Origin: Cristatella mucedo
Lineage: Eukaryota > Bryozoa > Phylactolaemata > Cristatellidae
Length of the DNA: 64,000 bases
Direction of reading: 5' to 3'
Assembly (NCBI GenBank): GCA_009760855.2
Contig: WPIO01000030.1
Span: 3,362,001-3,426,000, forward strand
The first letter of the stretch is position 1; each line of letters opens with the position of its first letter. Shown one piece after another: positions 35,066-48,087 of this stretch. The position numbers were made by a program, and so were the translations under genes. The notes below the pieces were generated by a model that saw only the letters and a list, made by a program, of their open reading frames with translations, did no database searches and was not told the origin of the DNA.

Positions 35066-35457
35066 TCGTTTTATTGCAGCTTCTGCTAACACTGAGCTGG
35101 TGCAGCATATCAAACAACGGGGTTTTTATCACTCTGGTTGAGATGGATAAATAATGAGGCCAAACGTCGGGAAAATGAAAATTTATCAGTATTTATGTTG
35201 TGCCATTAAATAGGCATTACAAAATTACAGCATTTTTTGCCAAGTTTATGGATCATGGCGTTTTAAAAAAGCAGAATGTGATGTGGATTATCTTGTGCAT
35301 CTCTAAATACTTGAATACTCTAAATACTTAATTTAGGCATTGCAAGACCTGCCTGTATGTGGAATCAAGGCCAGATCTTTAAATATTTTCTGAACGTCTC
35401 GTGAAGTGGCAGCTGTCATAAATTTTGTTGTCATCACTGCTTGGAAATTTCACGTGC
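35066..35457. other. Non-coding, nothing recognised
   Basis: AT-rich, no signal. Confidence 0.4.
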
Positions 35458-36090
35458 TCACACAGATGCCCAGGCGAGATGATAAGCGCCCAACAAGGAC
35501 TTGGTCATCGGTAGTATCAAAAGCTGCCGGAAGATCGAGCAAAACAAGCAAAGAGACACTCTACCCATGTCTGCATTCCTAAATAGGTCGTTATACACCC
35601 AAAGCAATGCTGACTCTGTGGAGTAATTAGCTCTAAAACCAGACTGGAACTTACTAGCAAGGTTTGAAATTTCAATATATGAGTTCAGCTGGTCTGGCAC
35701 GACTCGTTCCAGTGTCTTTGATAGAAATTGTAGAAGAGAGACTTGATGGAAGTTTCTCAAGTACTCTTGGCCTTGTGTCGTTTTTTGAGTAGTGGCCTGA
35801 CTTTTTAAAGGTGCTGGGACATGACCTGAGGCTAATGACATATTTATGATGCGGGAGCAGATCAATGCATCGTAGAAGCAGGACAGTGGAAATTAGGCCC
35901 GGAGTACTAGTAGTCTTTCTTTGATTGGGATATAAACTTCATGACCTTGAAAGTAGACATTGAGGTGCTGAATGGAATTGAGGGACAGGATTCCAGGGGG
36001 ATGCTGCAATCTTAGGGGTGGACTATCCGATCTTGTCTATCTTGTTGACAAAGAAGCTATCAGCTAGACCATCACAATAATGGATGGAGT
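35458..36090 (-). mobile_element. LINE family A, central RT fragment, minus strand
   Basis: The minus frame at 35458-35865 reads NMSLASGHVPAPLKSQATTQ, then FLSKTLERVVPDQLNSYIE and FRANYSTESALLWVYNDLFR, i.e. the region just before RT motif A. The right part (to 36090) continues into the upstream linker. Both ends are internal to the element. Confidence 0.85.
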
Positions 36091-36104
36091 CTGGAGTCTC
36101 ACTG

Positions 36105-36375
36105 ATAGGACGTAAGCCATTGCAGTGAAATGCCAGTGATACCCAGGCGAGATGATAGGCGCTCGAGAAGAACTTGGTCATCGATAGTATCAAAAGCTAC
36201 CGAAAGATCGAGCAAAACAAGCAGAGATACTCTATCTGTATCTGCATTCCTAAGCAGGTCGTTATACACCCGAAGCAATGCTGACTCTGATGAGTGATTG
36301 GCTCTAAAACCTGAATGGAACTTGCTAGGTTTTTAAGTTACGATGTAAGAGTTTAGTTGGTCAAGTGTTGTTGAG
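36105..36375 (-). mobile_element. Second LINE family A fragment, same region and orientation
   Basis: It repeats the same RT segment as 35462-35720 (complement of ERLSSRLGI, LLVLLDLSVAFDTIDD and SALLRVYNDLL). The two pieces are direct repeats about 660 bp apart. Substitutions differ between them. Confidence 0.82.
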
Positions 36376-36399
36376 TAAGCTCATTAAATATATTCAAGT

Positions 36400-36525
36400 G
36401 TAGGTCAGCTGATTCAACAGCTTCATTTGTATAGGAGCAGAAGAGCCTTAGTGGGTATCATCTGCATTCAGCAGATAAAGATTTGTCTGCTGAAGGACTC
36501 GAATCCTGTCCTCGGTTGGGAATGG
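36400..36525 (-). mobile_element. SINE2 copy, minus strand
   Basis: agctgattcaacagcttcat then ttgtataggagcagaagagc is the inverted SINE2 end, followed by a GACTCGAATCC B-box complement at about 36486. Confidence 0.8.
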
Positions 36526-37373
36526 TTGCTGAATGCACACGTGCAAGGCTCCCATTCAACGAGACCGACTGTTTGGCTTTTACAGTCACTGGGTAGCCAG
36601 CTGCATTTTATGTTCCATCATCTTCATTCCCTGACCATACATTGGAGGTATATCAAGCCACTGCTGCTTAGACTTATGGCACCAATGAAGGGGATTTATC
36701 GACAGAGGTTATGAATAAGTGAGCTTACATTTGTGCCCGACCTAATGTGTGGTGCATGTTGCTTAGCAGCAGCGAGAGATAAGTCAACCTGTAATATGTA
36801 GTAGTACTGATCAAGCATGCTCTCTAGTGAAACTTATAATGGGCTTAAATATCCAGAAACTACACTCATGTAGCGATCATTTCTTGAAACCGGTCAGACC
36901 GATCAGAATAGCATGACTCTCCCGTCACAGGGGTCGGTAAGTCTCTGTGACACAGTGTTTGCTTACAGAGTGCGAGGTTTTTAAGGCATATGAGCCAAGG
37001 AGATGTGTACTGAGGCCATGAATTCTATATCGCAAGGAAATCAGTATGAAAAATTGTGTTCGAAAAGACCTTACAGTTCGGTTGCCACATTGTGCAGGTA
37101 GATAGGAACAAACTATGCCGTTCGGTGGTGGAGCCAGGATTTTCATCTTGTTTGTTGGTTGCCCAGCAACATTTTTATTTAGGGAGCTAGACCGGCAGTT
37201 AAAGAAAAATTATAGCTTAAAATCAGTGTTTATTTGACACGAACTCTGTGGTTGGTCATTGAATGCAATTACAGCATAATTTCTTTGTTGGTGACGGTCG
37301 AAGGGCATAAGAATAGGAGGCGTACCAGCTCACTGCCCTGCTGTAGGTACCGAATGCAGCCCCACCCTTGGTC
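36526..37373. other. Non-coding, nothing recognised
   Basis: No coding or repeat signal supported. Confidence 0.4.
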
Positions 37374-37985
37374 TTTTGTCACTCACTTTTAGGTTCCTTC
37401 ATTCTCTGGCTCCAGCCTACCTATCAGAACTACACTCTAACCAGTCCAGGCATCGTACCGCTCGTGTCTTTAGTTGTGATGCTCCCAAAGCCTGGAACTC
37501 AACTCACAACTGAGTTTGTAACATCCCCTGGCTAGACACATTTAAAAAGAAGCTGAAAACGAACCTTTCTCTTGAAGCCTTTGCCTTTGGGTCCTTGTGA
37601 TTTGTCCTTTGTTTGCTTATGCGTGCTGACTCTTGTGACTATTACCACAAACCATATTATGCATATTAAGCACATTATACATGCTGCCACTAACCAAATT
37701 TGCATGCTGACCCTGTGCATGGCACCCCTAATCATGTTATTCATTTTGTTTATCAATCACGATATTACTCACCATTCAATTGCATTTCCCTTTGCAGCAA
37801 ATGTAAAGCACCTAGAGAGAGATTGAGTTCTCTGAGGGCGCTTTATCAAGTGCATTATTATTATTATTATGTTGACACTTTGCGTGCTACCACTAACCAT
37901 GTGATCATGCTTTCTTTCTAGCATAGGTAAAGTACCTAGAGTTTTTAAGTTCTTCGAGGGCACTACACAAATGTAATATTATTGC
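37374..37985 (+). mobile_element. LINE family A 3' end followed by a second, older tail
   Basis: 37374-37600 is the decayed C-terminus (SLTFRFLHSLAPAYLSELHS). The 3' UTR carries an expanded set of CATGC-type units (37620-37740), then hairpin and (ATT)n at 37856-37870. Directly after it lies another diverged copy of the 3' UTR end and hairpin (37871-37985, ending aatattatt), so two tails are stacked. Confidence 0.88.
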
Positions 37986-38088
37986 CCCTCTTCTCAATGT
38001 TTAGTTCCATTGCATGTATTGTAATTTTCACTGCTGCTAATTTCGAAGTGTTAACTTCAAAAACAAACCGTTGTTATCTTTTGCTTAG

Positions 38089-38212
38089 GACATCGTAAGG
38101 CGAAAGTAAGACCAGTAATTTCAGCCACAGGAAAAATCATAGCACAAATCGTTGCGACTAATCATCGCAGAGCCGTATCCCAATCGTTTGTGGAAAAACT
38201 ATTTGCTGCCAG
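38089..38212 (+). other. Orphan candidate exon, plus strand
   Basis: A clean acceptor (gttatcttttgcttag) and donor (GCCAG|gtcagc) enclose 124 bp with one open frame, HRKAKVRPVISATGKIIAQI then VATNHRRAVSQSFVEKLFAA. The other two frames contain stops. The phase (2 at the 3' end) does not fit the TMEM127 exon at 39274. A LINE A copy begins 13 bp downstream. Family not recognised. Confidence 0.3.
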
Positions 38213-38224
38213 GTCAGCGCAGTA

Positions 38225-38940
38225 TGTCAGATCTACTTTCAGCTACATAGCATTGCTAAAGCTCAGGCTTGTTTAGACAGAGATGCTACATCTAAGTTGG
38301 TCCATGCATGACATCTTGTCTTGACTTCTGCAACTCACTGCTTGCTGGCCTACCGGCATGTGCAATCAGGCGCTTATAGCTGGTGCAAAACTCGGCAGCT
38401 AGGGTTGTCTGTCGTGAGTGGCGCAGTTGCCACATCACTCTACTTCTCGCCGACCTGTACTGGCTAACAGTCAAGCAACGGATCGACTTCAAGGGTTTGT
38501 CGCTCACTTTTAGGTCCCTTCATTCTGTGGCTCCAGGCTACTTATCAGATCTACTCGCCCACCAGGCCAAGCATCGTACCACCTGCTTTTCGGAAACCAC
38601 CTGTTTACCTATAGTGCCTTTAGTTCGTATGCTCCCAAAGCCGGGAACTCCCTATCGACCTCCGTCACGACATCCCGTGACTTGACCACATTTAAAAAGA
38701 AATTAAAAACGCACTTATTTATGATAGCATTTAGTGGGTCCCTGTGATTCGTCTTTTATGTGCTTATGCATGCTGACACTGTTGCATGCTGACCCTGTGC
38801 ATGTGCTATTCATGTTGTTTATCAAGCATGATACCATTCACCCACCATTCGATCGTGTTTCTTTTGCAGCAAATGTAAAGCGCCTAGAAAGAGATTGAGT
38901 TCTCCGAGGGTGCTTTATCAAGTGTATTATTATTATTATA
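38225..38940 (+). mobile_element. LINE family A 3' third, plus strand, with tail
   Basis: Begins with the ATYFQLHSIAKAQACLDRDAT-like region in shifted frames, continues QNSAARVVCREWRSCHITLL, a shortened 3' UTR with about one tandem unit (38765-38805), hairpin and (ATT)n at 38927-38939. It ends 330 bp before the TMEM127 exon. Confidence 0.9.
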
Positions 38941-39273
38941 TTGCAGCTTTCTGGAAGCTAGAAATGCAATAGTCTGGTTAGTGAGCCCTGAAAAGGCTAC
39001 AAAAAACTTAAAGGAATCTGTATTCCAGTTGCACAAGGATATCTGGAGGCATGCTTGATACTTTGGCTATTTAGACTCTTATTTATTAGTTTCCCAATCA
39101 GTTCAATGTTTAAGTTTTGCAACAGGCCTTGCAAAAAAAATTCATGTTTCATTAGCTATCGATGTGGACTTGTACCGAGTGCTGACGTGCCTGCCGAGCT
39201 AGACCGATATGCCGCATCGCCGGCTCAGCAAGACCGTGTTCGTGATGGAACTCTTTTCTCTTCTTTTTTTTAG

Positions 39274-40208
39274 GGTCGCGCCGTCATATCTCTAGATCCG
39301 GCAGCCGCCGGAGGTCAGGCTGCCACAGATATCGCCGACTGCTAAAAAGTGAACGCAACTTGATCGCTGCCCTGTTCAGCGTCATATCAATAGTGACTGC
39401 TTGCACGGCCCTAGCCGAACCCGATTGGTTTGCACTGAAAGGCAGCCGCTGTCGCCACGCCAACGACAATAGCTTGTACACACTTGGTGTCTACCAGTTC
39501 TTCTACAGTGGTCATTTTGAGGAGAAATCCGGCGGCTCTACTTCCAGCAGTGGCGATGGTGCCTCGGTGGGCGCTGGTCCAGCCACTGCAGCAGCCGCAA
39601 GCCTTATATATCACTACGGACCACAGGCGAACGATCTGCTGAAGGATTGCATTGACAGTCACTCTCTGTTGGTCATCCGGCTCATTGTGGCGAGCACATT
39701 CCTCAGTGTCATCTGCTCAATGTGTGCCTTCACTCTGGACATCATGGGTGCAACGAGTAATCGCCTGCTCAGGACGTTGCGGCGCAACGGCATGTTCAGC
39801 ATTCTTTCGCTCGCCTTCTTGGTGACGGTCATTGCTCTCTGCTACTGGTGTACAGCACTGATGAGTCTCGTGCAGGCCGGTGACACCAAAGGTGCTGGCC
39901 ACGTGCTAGTCAGCTACGCTGCTAGCTTCTACATAATCGTAGGTGCGGCAGCCGCCAACGTGTTCGCTGCAGCATCGAACTTGCTGCAGCGGTGGCCTGA
40001 CACGGACCCGGCGTCGCGTGACGAGCTGCTGAGGCCTTTTGCTGATGACTTCTTCGAGGATGGGTGGCCATCCTCTTTGCACCTGCCCGCGGCCATTCAA
40101 ATGCCAACAGAGGGTAGGCTTCCAGCCGGCGTACCTCTGCATCCACCGCCATCAGAGGGCAGGCTTTCAGCCGGTGTACCCCAGGATCCACCACCGTATG
40201 TCCCATGA
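39274..40208 (+). CDS. TMEM127: TMEM127-like four-pass membrane protein, last coding exon
   Basis: After the acceptor cttcttttttttag (39272-39273) the frame encodes about 310 residues to a TGA at 40206-40208. It begins in phase 1 with a basic Arg/Ser-rich stretch. TM1 holds VTACTALAEPDWF, matching the family hallmark TALCTALAEPAW. TM2 (LLVIRLIVASTFLSVICSMC) carries the LRVIAAFCFLGILCSLSAF equivalent, TM3 is around FSILSLAFLVTVIALCYWCT, and TM4 is YAASFYIIVGAAAANVFAAA then SNLL. The C-terminus has a duplicated EGR-(L/S)-P/S-AGVP-PPP unit and ends DPPPYVP, a PPxY WW-domain ligand like the human PPPAYTP end. In vertebrates TMEM127 is an endosomal/lysosomal tumour suppressor that restrains mTORC1 and RET. 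The loop between TM1 and TM2 is enlarged by a Gly/Ser/Ala-rich insert (EEKSGGSTSSSGDGASVGAG). No in-frame ATG precedes TM1 in this exon, so the start lies in an unassigned upstream exon. GC is far higher than in the flanks. Confidence 0.9.
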
Positions 40209-41639
40209 TCGAATGGTGTCGCATAGGTGCACACATATTAACTCGTATCTTGGAACCGTTTGTGACCTTGTAGTCTCTTAATTGCAGCTGAGCAACAGGA
40301 AAACGCAGACGGATCCTGCCGTCGTTAAAACTTGACGGTTCACAAGTGCTATCGCTGCGTTTTCTTCTAGTTTTGCCACTTCAACGATGGCTGCTCAGCC
40401 TTGTTATTTGAGAGCCCGCATATATGCTAAGCCTGGTGCTTTTGACTTATTTCTCATTGGCGTTGATGAAGCCAACCAACTCTTTATCAACTTGTCGTGG
40501 CTTGCTCTAAATACATGTTTGCTTGTGTATGTATGCCTGTATGTGTGCCTGTATGTGTGCGCGCCCATGTATGTGTTTATGAGCATGTGTGTGCATGCGT
40601 TTGTGAGCTAGGCAGACCGCTGCAAGCATACCAGACTGCAGTGGCTTTGTTAACGATGGGTTCTTAACGTGGTATTCAACAGCATACACTTGACTGATTC
40701 TGAAGATGTGACGTTGATAAATTCGGTTGGTCTTGAAGCACTGTTAATATTTGATGCCACCTCTTGTGTATAGCATTGGATTGGTAGATGCAGGCTACTG
40801 TCGGAGTTTTTGCTTTAAAACTGCACTATCACACAATGCTAGCGCTGGCCTGTCGTTTCGTTAAATCAATCTCACAAGTTATACAGCTTGTTTGAACTCT
40901 TGCTTACTGTTAATCGCTGTGTAAGGTAGGCACAGTTCGCTTCACATCGACCTCCCCTATTTTAAGGACACTTTAATTCAAGGAAGCATACCAACAACCT
41001 CAGTTCACTTTGTAAACTTAACAATTTGAAGATGAACAAAAACCTCACAAACAAGAATATGTCTCCGATTAAGAGAAATGTGGCATTGCTGTGCTTTCTC
41101 ATGAATGAAGCACATGCTTCTGTGTACTAGGCAGAGCAGAATGGGCAGGAATAGGTAACAAACATCGATTGGGATGCCTTTGGTAAGCAATGGCGACTTG
41201 AATTTGCTTTTTATATATTTGTATGAGCTAGCACCCAGGGTTTATGCCAGGCCATAGATCAGTTGCATGCAGCTTCAGTTTAAAGTAACAGTACCTGCAA
41301 GTTTGCACTTCGAAGGCAGCTCTTTGCTAGACTTAGCACCAGTGCTATAGATTGCTGAGCTTTTGACACTGAATTCGATCCCAATAATAGTGACAATAAA
41401 AATTATTATTCCGTCTAGCGAACACAAAATTACGTTCTAGGCACTTCCACATGTGCTAAAAGTAAGCATATCAACCGATTGGTGATGACATGCTCAGCTG
41501 TGGTAAGCTTAACCATATAAAGGACTACTCTTTCGATAGACTATATGCTCTAAGGAGCAGGTGGATTTTAGCTTACCTTTACATTGAGCAAGGTCAGGGG
41601 ATGTGGTGGCCGTCAGCAGATAACTCTGGGCTGATGAAA
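40209..41639. other. 3' flank of TMEM127; UTR and intergenic
   Basis: The first part is presumably 3' UTR. A degenerate TGTATG/TGTGTGCC microsatellite lies at 40520-40605. No gene or repeat family is recognised. Confidence 0.4.
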
Positions 41640-41735
41640 TATAAAAAATATACAATTCATTTGTATAGCGCCCAATGAGAACTTAATCTCCTGTCGGAGG
41701 GAGCACCTTAACCACTGGGCCTAACCAGTGCGATG
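41640..41735 (-). mobile_element. SINE1 copy, minus strand, internally deleted
   Basis: Tail complement (atttgtatagcgcccaatga then gaacttaatctcctgt) is joined directly to the A-box complement (gcaccttaaccactgggcct). The B-box segment is deleted. Confidence 0.82.
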
Positions 41736-41739
41736 AGGC

Positions 41740-42335
41740 ATAGTAACTGAAGGCACAGGCTTCGGAAAAAAGAGTACTTAAGTAGTCAGAGAAGGAAATA
41801 ATGGAAATCATATTGTAAGTGATAGTAACGTTGAGGTTGATGCTTCATGATGTAAGTCGATAGAGAGTACCAGACAGTTATAAAGGAAATGGGAGTTCCA
41901 TCTTCAATGGATTCTAGCGTAGTCAGAGGCACAACTGAACAAAGGTATGGAGGAACACCAGAGAAAATTCAGCCATGCAATGCCAAATAAAGGAAAGGAC
42001 CTAAAATGTAGAGCCTCAAAGTCGATTGGCTGCTTGATGGCCAGCAAGTGCAAGTCAAATACGAATAGTTTTTCTTTGAGGTTTGGACGTTAAAGGACGA
42101 GCACAGCTGCCGAATTCAGCCCCATATGCAATCTCCATATTTCGCAGGCAGGAAGACCTGTAAGGAGCGAGTTAACTTATTGGATGTCACAATTGTAAGG
42201 AATAATTTGACTTGTAATATAATGTAAATATCTGTCTGTAACTCCACAAAGACCACGTGGAAGTTTTGCTGAAGAGTTTTCTGAAGTTGACAGCAGAAGC
42301 GGCTTGTATTCTTGCCAATTGTCAAAATCGCGATC
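41740..42335 (-). mobile_element. LINE C-terminal relic with family B-type tail, minus strand
   Basis: 41740-42190 contains complements of the LINE C-terminal motifs (cctaaaatgtagagcctcaa, gattggctgcttgatggcca: the HWLPIKQPID region). 42205-42335 contains taatataatgtaaatatctg then tctgtaactccacaaagacc, the inverted family B 3' end. They may be two separate insertions. Confidence 0.65.
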
Positions 42336-43503
42336 CACCGTCAGGGCCGCTAAATTCAATCCGCAGTGGATTGCATGAGAACTCGCGAAAAGCGACATTT
42401 ACTGGGTACCCTTGAACAGTGATGTAGTTTACTATGCGATCTTAATTGGCCTTACACAGCCGATTTTCTGTGGAATTGTGGATTTCAGTGTAATGTGGTG
42501 GTAATGGCCAGCGCCTTCAGAACTGATTTGCACGAGAACGCACAAGCGTAATGGCACACAATTTTGCAGGTACATTACAAAGATGTACTATACTATTCAT
42601 TCAAAATTAGAGCCACCTATTTCCGGTCGATTTCTACTTACCTGGAGTGCAGAAATTTGTTGAACCCTCCAGAAACCGATGCTGGGCGTGCTACTCTCGA
42701 AGGACTTACCTCTTCTGGATAAATAACTTGAATCATTGACGAAACAAGCATCTAGAGCCTCTACTTATCATTCTTTAATACTTTACAATCAATAATTGTA
42801 TTTACTAAGCTCTTAAGCCTAGTATTGCCTCCGTGGAATCGGAATGGAGACTGCGAAGCTTTGCGTCCAAGGCACCGCCCGACAGGCCTCTTTTTTGTAA
42901 ACATTTGCAAGCCTTTTTTAAACTGTGGAAGCCGACATTCGATTCGGTACACAAAAGAAGTGCTGATAAGCTGGGATTTCTATCCCCACTAGACACGTTG
43001 CTACATATGATTTTTGGGCAATTCTGAACAGAAACCGAAAGAAGCCTTTGTTAAATGGCATCTGGCAAAGAAAGGACTGCATATCCCATTTTTTGGGGGC
43101 CTGAAGCTTCGCCACGAATGCTAATTGAAGAACCCATTTTGAATTAGTGGTGGCCACTCTCAGATGAAAGAGCTTGAAGCTGCGAGCTGAGGGCTCGCCG
43201 CCAAGAAAGGCTCTCTACACATATAAAAAAGTCACTTTCAATTTTGGGACAGTGTGAAGCTCTGCCCAGAAGCCTCTTTGAGCGAAATGTCTAAAAAGAA
43301 ACGTGCTCCCCTCTTGATGAGCCTGAAGCTTCAAGCTGGCGCCTCTTTAAACCTGTTAAAACACTCTTCACCGACTCTAAAAGTATGATTGCACCCTTAC
43401 AGAATAATGAAAACCCCTCCGTAAATGGACTCTAGGCTTGCACACAGGATACTCGCATTGCTAGCATTATTTCTAACCATATCTAAGAACAAGTGGTAGC
43501 GCC

Positions 43504-43507
<4 letters not shown>
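42336..43507. other. Non-coding, nothing recognised
   Basis: No supported gene or family. Confidence 0.4.

Positions 43508-43545
<38 letters not shown>
43508..43545. repeat. (GA)n microsatellite
   Basis: About 19 GA units, seen directly. Confidence 0.95.
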
Positions 43546-45153
<1,608 letters not shown>

Positions 45154-45945
45154 CTAGCAGGTGCTAATAGTCACGTTTATGCCAAGATTACCGTTCTCGG
45201 CAAACAGGCGTGCGGTATTCGTATCGAAGACCAGACAGTCGCTGCCGGCAATGGCCGCCTGAACTCCGTCATGGATGCTGCGGGGCACGGCCTCCCAGGT
45301 CAGCCGCCGCCGACGATTGCTCAGCTCAAGTCGGTAGGCAAAGCCCTCGGCTTGCTTGCGAGTACCGATGAGCTGCACGACGGCAAAGAACAGCTGGTGA
45401 CCGTCAAACTTCTCCTGCTTCTCCAGAACGAGCATGAAGCTGCGACCGAAACACGACTGCATCATCACCCAGTCGACGGCACCAGGCAAGTTGACATCGG
45501 TGGCAAGGAAGACTATATCCTCGCCCTGCAGAGTGGTGATGCTTTTGTGCTGCTGAGCCAAGTGCGGCATGACATGCTCCAGGGCACCCTCCCACTTGCA
45601 GGCAGCACCGGGGCACGGGCAAGCGTACGGCCGCAGCTCGCACGCTTCCTCGTGCTCGGTCTTCTCCGTGTGCGGCAGGCTGGCCGTGCAGCCGCTCGAG
45701 GCGTACCGGCACGGAAACAGCACCGCACTGGCTACTTTCTCCATGGCAAGGTTTCGGATGTTGCCAAGTGGCCCACGACAAGTCGGGCAGCACTGCAGGC
45801 GAGGCCGGCACACGGCACACACAATGTGTCCGTTCTGACACTGTAGGATCGGCGGCAGAGCAAAATCGGCACAGACGGGGCATTCGAACAAGCTGGCCAG
45901 GTCGGAATTCGAGCACAACTGCTGCTGCTGCTGTGGCGAAGCCAT
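45154..45945 (-). CDS. SIAH1: SIAH/Sina-type RING E3 ubiquitin ligase, complete
   Basis: A single uninterrupted exon encodes 263 residues from an ATG at 45945. The open frame extends three codons further but only to non-ATG codons. The RING finger is at about residues 22-56 ([23 protein letters not shown]). The SIAH-type double zinc finger follows ([49 protein letters not shown]). The substrate-binding TRAF-like domain runs to the end ([72 protein letters not shown]). Length and order match animal SIAH1/2 (about 280 residues), apart from a shorter polyglutamine-containing N-terminus. Function: cytosolic dimeric E3 that ubiquitinates substrates for the proteasome. An acceptor (gcagctcacag, minus strand) lies 8 bp before the ATG, so a 5' UTR intron is likely, as in other animals. 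The coding region is GC-rich against AT-rich flanks. SIAH1 versus SIAH2 cannot be distinguished. Confidence 0.97.
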   Translation of the reverse strand: MASPQQQQQLCSNSDLASLFECPVCADFALPPILQCQNGHIVCAVCRPRLQCCPTCRGPLGNIRNLAMEKVASAVLFPCRYASSGCTASLPHTEKTEHEEACELRPYACPCPGAACKWEGALEHVMPHLAQQHKSITTLQGEDIVFLATDVNLPGAVDWVMMQSCFGRSFMLVLEKQEKFDGHQLFFAVVQLIGTRKQAEGFAYRLELSNRRRRLTWEAVPRSIHDGVQAAIAGSDCLVFDTNTARLFAENGNLGINVTISTC

Positions 45946-47289
45946 GGCCAACACTGTGAGCTGCCGTCAGCCAAGGAAGTGGAGACGTTTGGCCGACCTT
46001 CTACTTCTTTCTGTATGATGCTCAAACCTTGCTGGCAATAAATTGGCACGATCCACTAAGATCACTTGCTCATAGCTAGTGAAATTCAGATCAAGTGTTC
46101 CCTGAGCACCAGATCTTCGCTGATGCAGCCACTGAAACGGCGCACACTTGCTATACAGCCACCGAGGCAAACAGGTGGCCGCAGCGAGTTAGCACGATCT
46201 CATCTGCATGTGCAAGCAAGTTGAGCGCTACTACAGCAGCACTCAAGATATGCCCAGCGAAAACTGAAGGCACACAATTTGAGAGCTAACGCCCACGCTT
46301 GCAAATAGCAGCTCCGACATTCAGCAGTGACACAGCACCACCACTATACAGGCACGGGTGATCTTGCCGTTCACCGAGCTCTTGGGCAATGCCACAGGAA
46401 AAGCTTGCTAGGCAGACAGGACCAGTTCGATTCTTCACTGCTCTCAGCTCAACGGCTCCCTACGGACTTGCAGGCTACTACTTATGTACTCGTTTCTTTT
46501 CGGTAGATCACAGATCATTGTAAAGCCCCGGTAGCTGCTAGGTGCTCTGTGAACCGATAGAAAAAAATTAAAAATGTGCAAGGTTTTAAAAAAACTTTGA
46601 GGCACAGAGGTGCCTCACGGTGAGCCCTACGGCTTTTGCCAATGTATAAGGTGAAAAGCAAAGAAGCACACCCAGCTTGATTTGAGGCACACGACCAAAA
46701 CAGTTGACAGCTTCTGATCAGGATGCCCATAGTACACTGCAGTTGGAAGGTGGCATGTCAATGGCACTAACGATAATTAGTCAAAAATCATTATTCAACT
46801 ACAACTGTCTACTACACCTATGTCCCACTAATGGACTAACCTTACAGCTGCCAGTTGTATCAATAGGCCGGAGTGCCAAGTATTGTGGGTAATCGACACG
46901 AGGTCACAATGAGTCTAGCAATTGCATTACACATGCAGGGGTTTTAGCAGCATCCAGGCACCAGCAGCTAAGCTTCGGGCACACCATGAGCAACTTCCAT
47001 CCAGCTATCTGTTCACTGCATACAATGTCACTCAGTGCATGCTGAGTCTACCCGAACATTAATACAGTTGGCAGAAGCGACTATTAACAAAATAATATGC
47101 AGTTAGCTCCCTCTGACTATTCAAATTGCTACAGCATAATGTAATAGGCTTGCCAGTCCCCCTCCATCGGGTGGCCAGAAGACAAATTTTTGCTAACTAA
47201 GAGCCTGTCTGAAGCTTAACGCATGGGGCAGATGAGTAGGCTGAGAAAGCAAACTCGACAACGTCGACATTAAGTGGCCAGCTGCAATC
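45946..47289. other. 5' flank of SIAH (minus) and intergenic
   Basis: Probably holds the SIAH 5' UTR exon and promoter (45954-46400 has raised GC), but no exact exon can be set. No further gene or repeat recognised. Confidence 0.35.
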
Positions 47290-47710
47290 AATCGACGCAG
47301 TATAAACCTGGCGGATGAGGCCCTGGTCTGGTGCGAATCATACCTCTATCTGTTTGGGTCCAATCCGTGTCGTGTGGTGGTCAAGTCTCATTGGGCAGAC
47401 CAGTCACATGTGGAGTCCCAGAAGGGTCTGTCCACTGCATTTAGCTGACCTCTGTTAGTACAGTGCCTTCAGCAAAAGTATGAAGGCCCAAGACATTGGC
47501 TATCACTTCCAGATTGACGACAACTGGCTTATTTGTCATTTAAACCATCGGTATCGACAGTAGGAACTTGCAAACTGGATAGTTGCCATCCAGACAATTG
47601 ATCCTGGATGTTGGCCTATTTACTTAAAGCTAAATAATGATGAAATCAAACACATCACAGAAAACGACTAACGTACTACTGTTATAAGGGACCCAGTCTC
47701 TTTCAATTGG
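47290..47710 (+). mobile_element. Strongly diverged LINE RT fragment, plus strand
   Basis: Shifted frames give WCESYLYLFGSNPCRVVV (equivalent of the FRSYLSGR region), a broken GVPEGSVHCI-like motif B, YHFQIDDNWLICHL at the YADD position, and LKLNNDEIKHI (LKLNDDKT region). Order and spacing fit LINE A, but similarity is low. Confidence 0.65.
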
Positions 47711-47867
47711 TGGTACTACCATTGAGGTACTACTACCAAGTACTTGTAATTTTCATAATCTCAAAAGTTCCAAAGCTTCCCAGACTGCCATATCAGCAAT
47801 AGGCCAGCATGCAATGTAACCACAAAGTAACTTGTAGTCACTGCATACACACACTGGGTCACAGCCC

Positions 47868-47998
47868 CAGCAGTAAGGTGCTTGCACTTCACGACTCAGT
47901 TCAAGGGTTTGAGTCATGCAGTGGGCAAATGACGGCTGAAAGCAGATTCAAGCTGCTAAAGGTCACCAGCTGGAATAGGAATGAGGCTGCCGAATCAG
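47868..47998 (+). mobile_element. SINE2 copy, plus strand, degenerate
   Basis: A-box-like AGCAGTAAGGTGCTTGCACT, B-box-like AAGGGTTTGAGTC, body with CTGAAAGC, and end AATGAGGCTGCCGAATCAGC as in other SINE2 copies. Confidence 0.65.
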
Positions 47999-48087
47999 CC
48001 GATCGGCTTTATGCAAGCTAATACCAAAACGGACTGACACCCTTTGGATATTTATTGCCAATGGTACCGAAAAGGCACTATTTGAAC

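Noticed and set aside
39411-40236. Four minus-strand frames opposite TMEM127
   Set aside because: Shadows of the conserved plus-strand exon.
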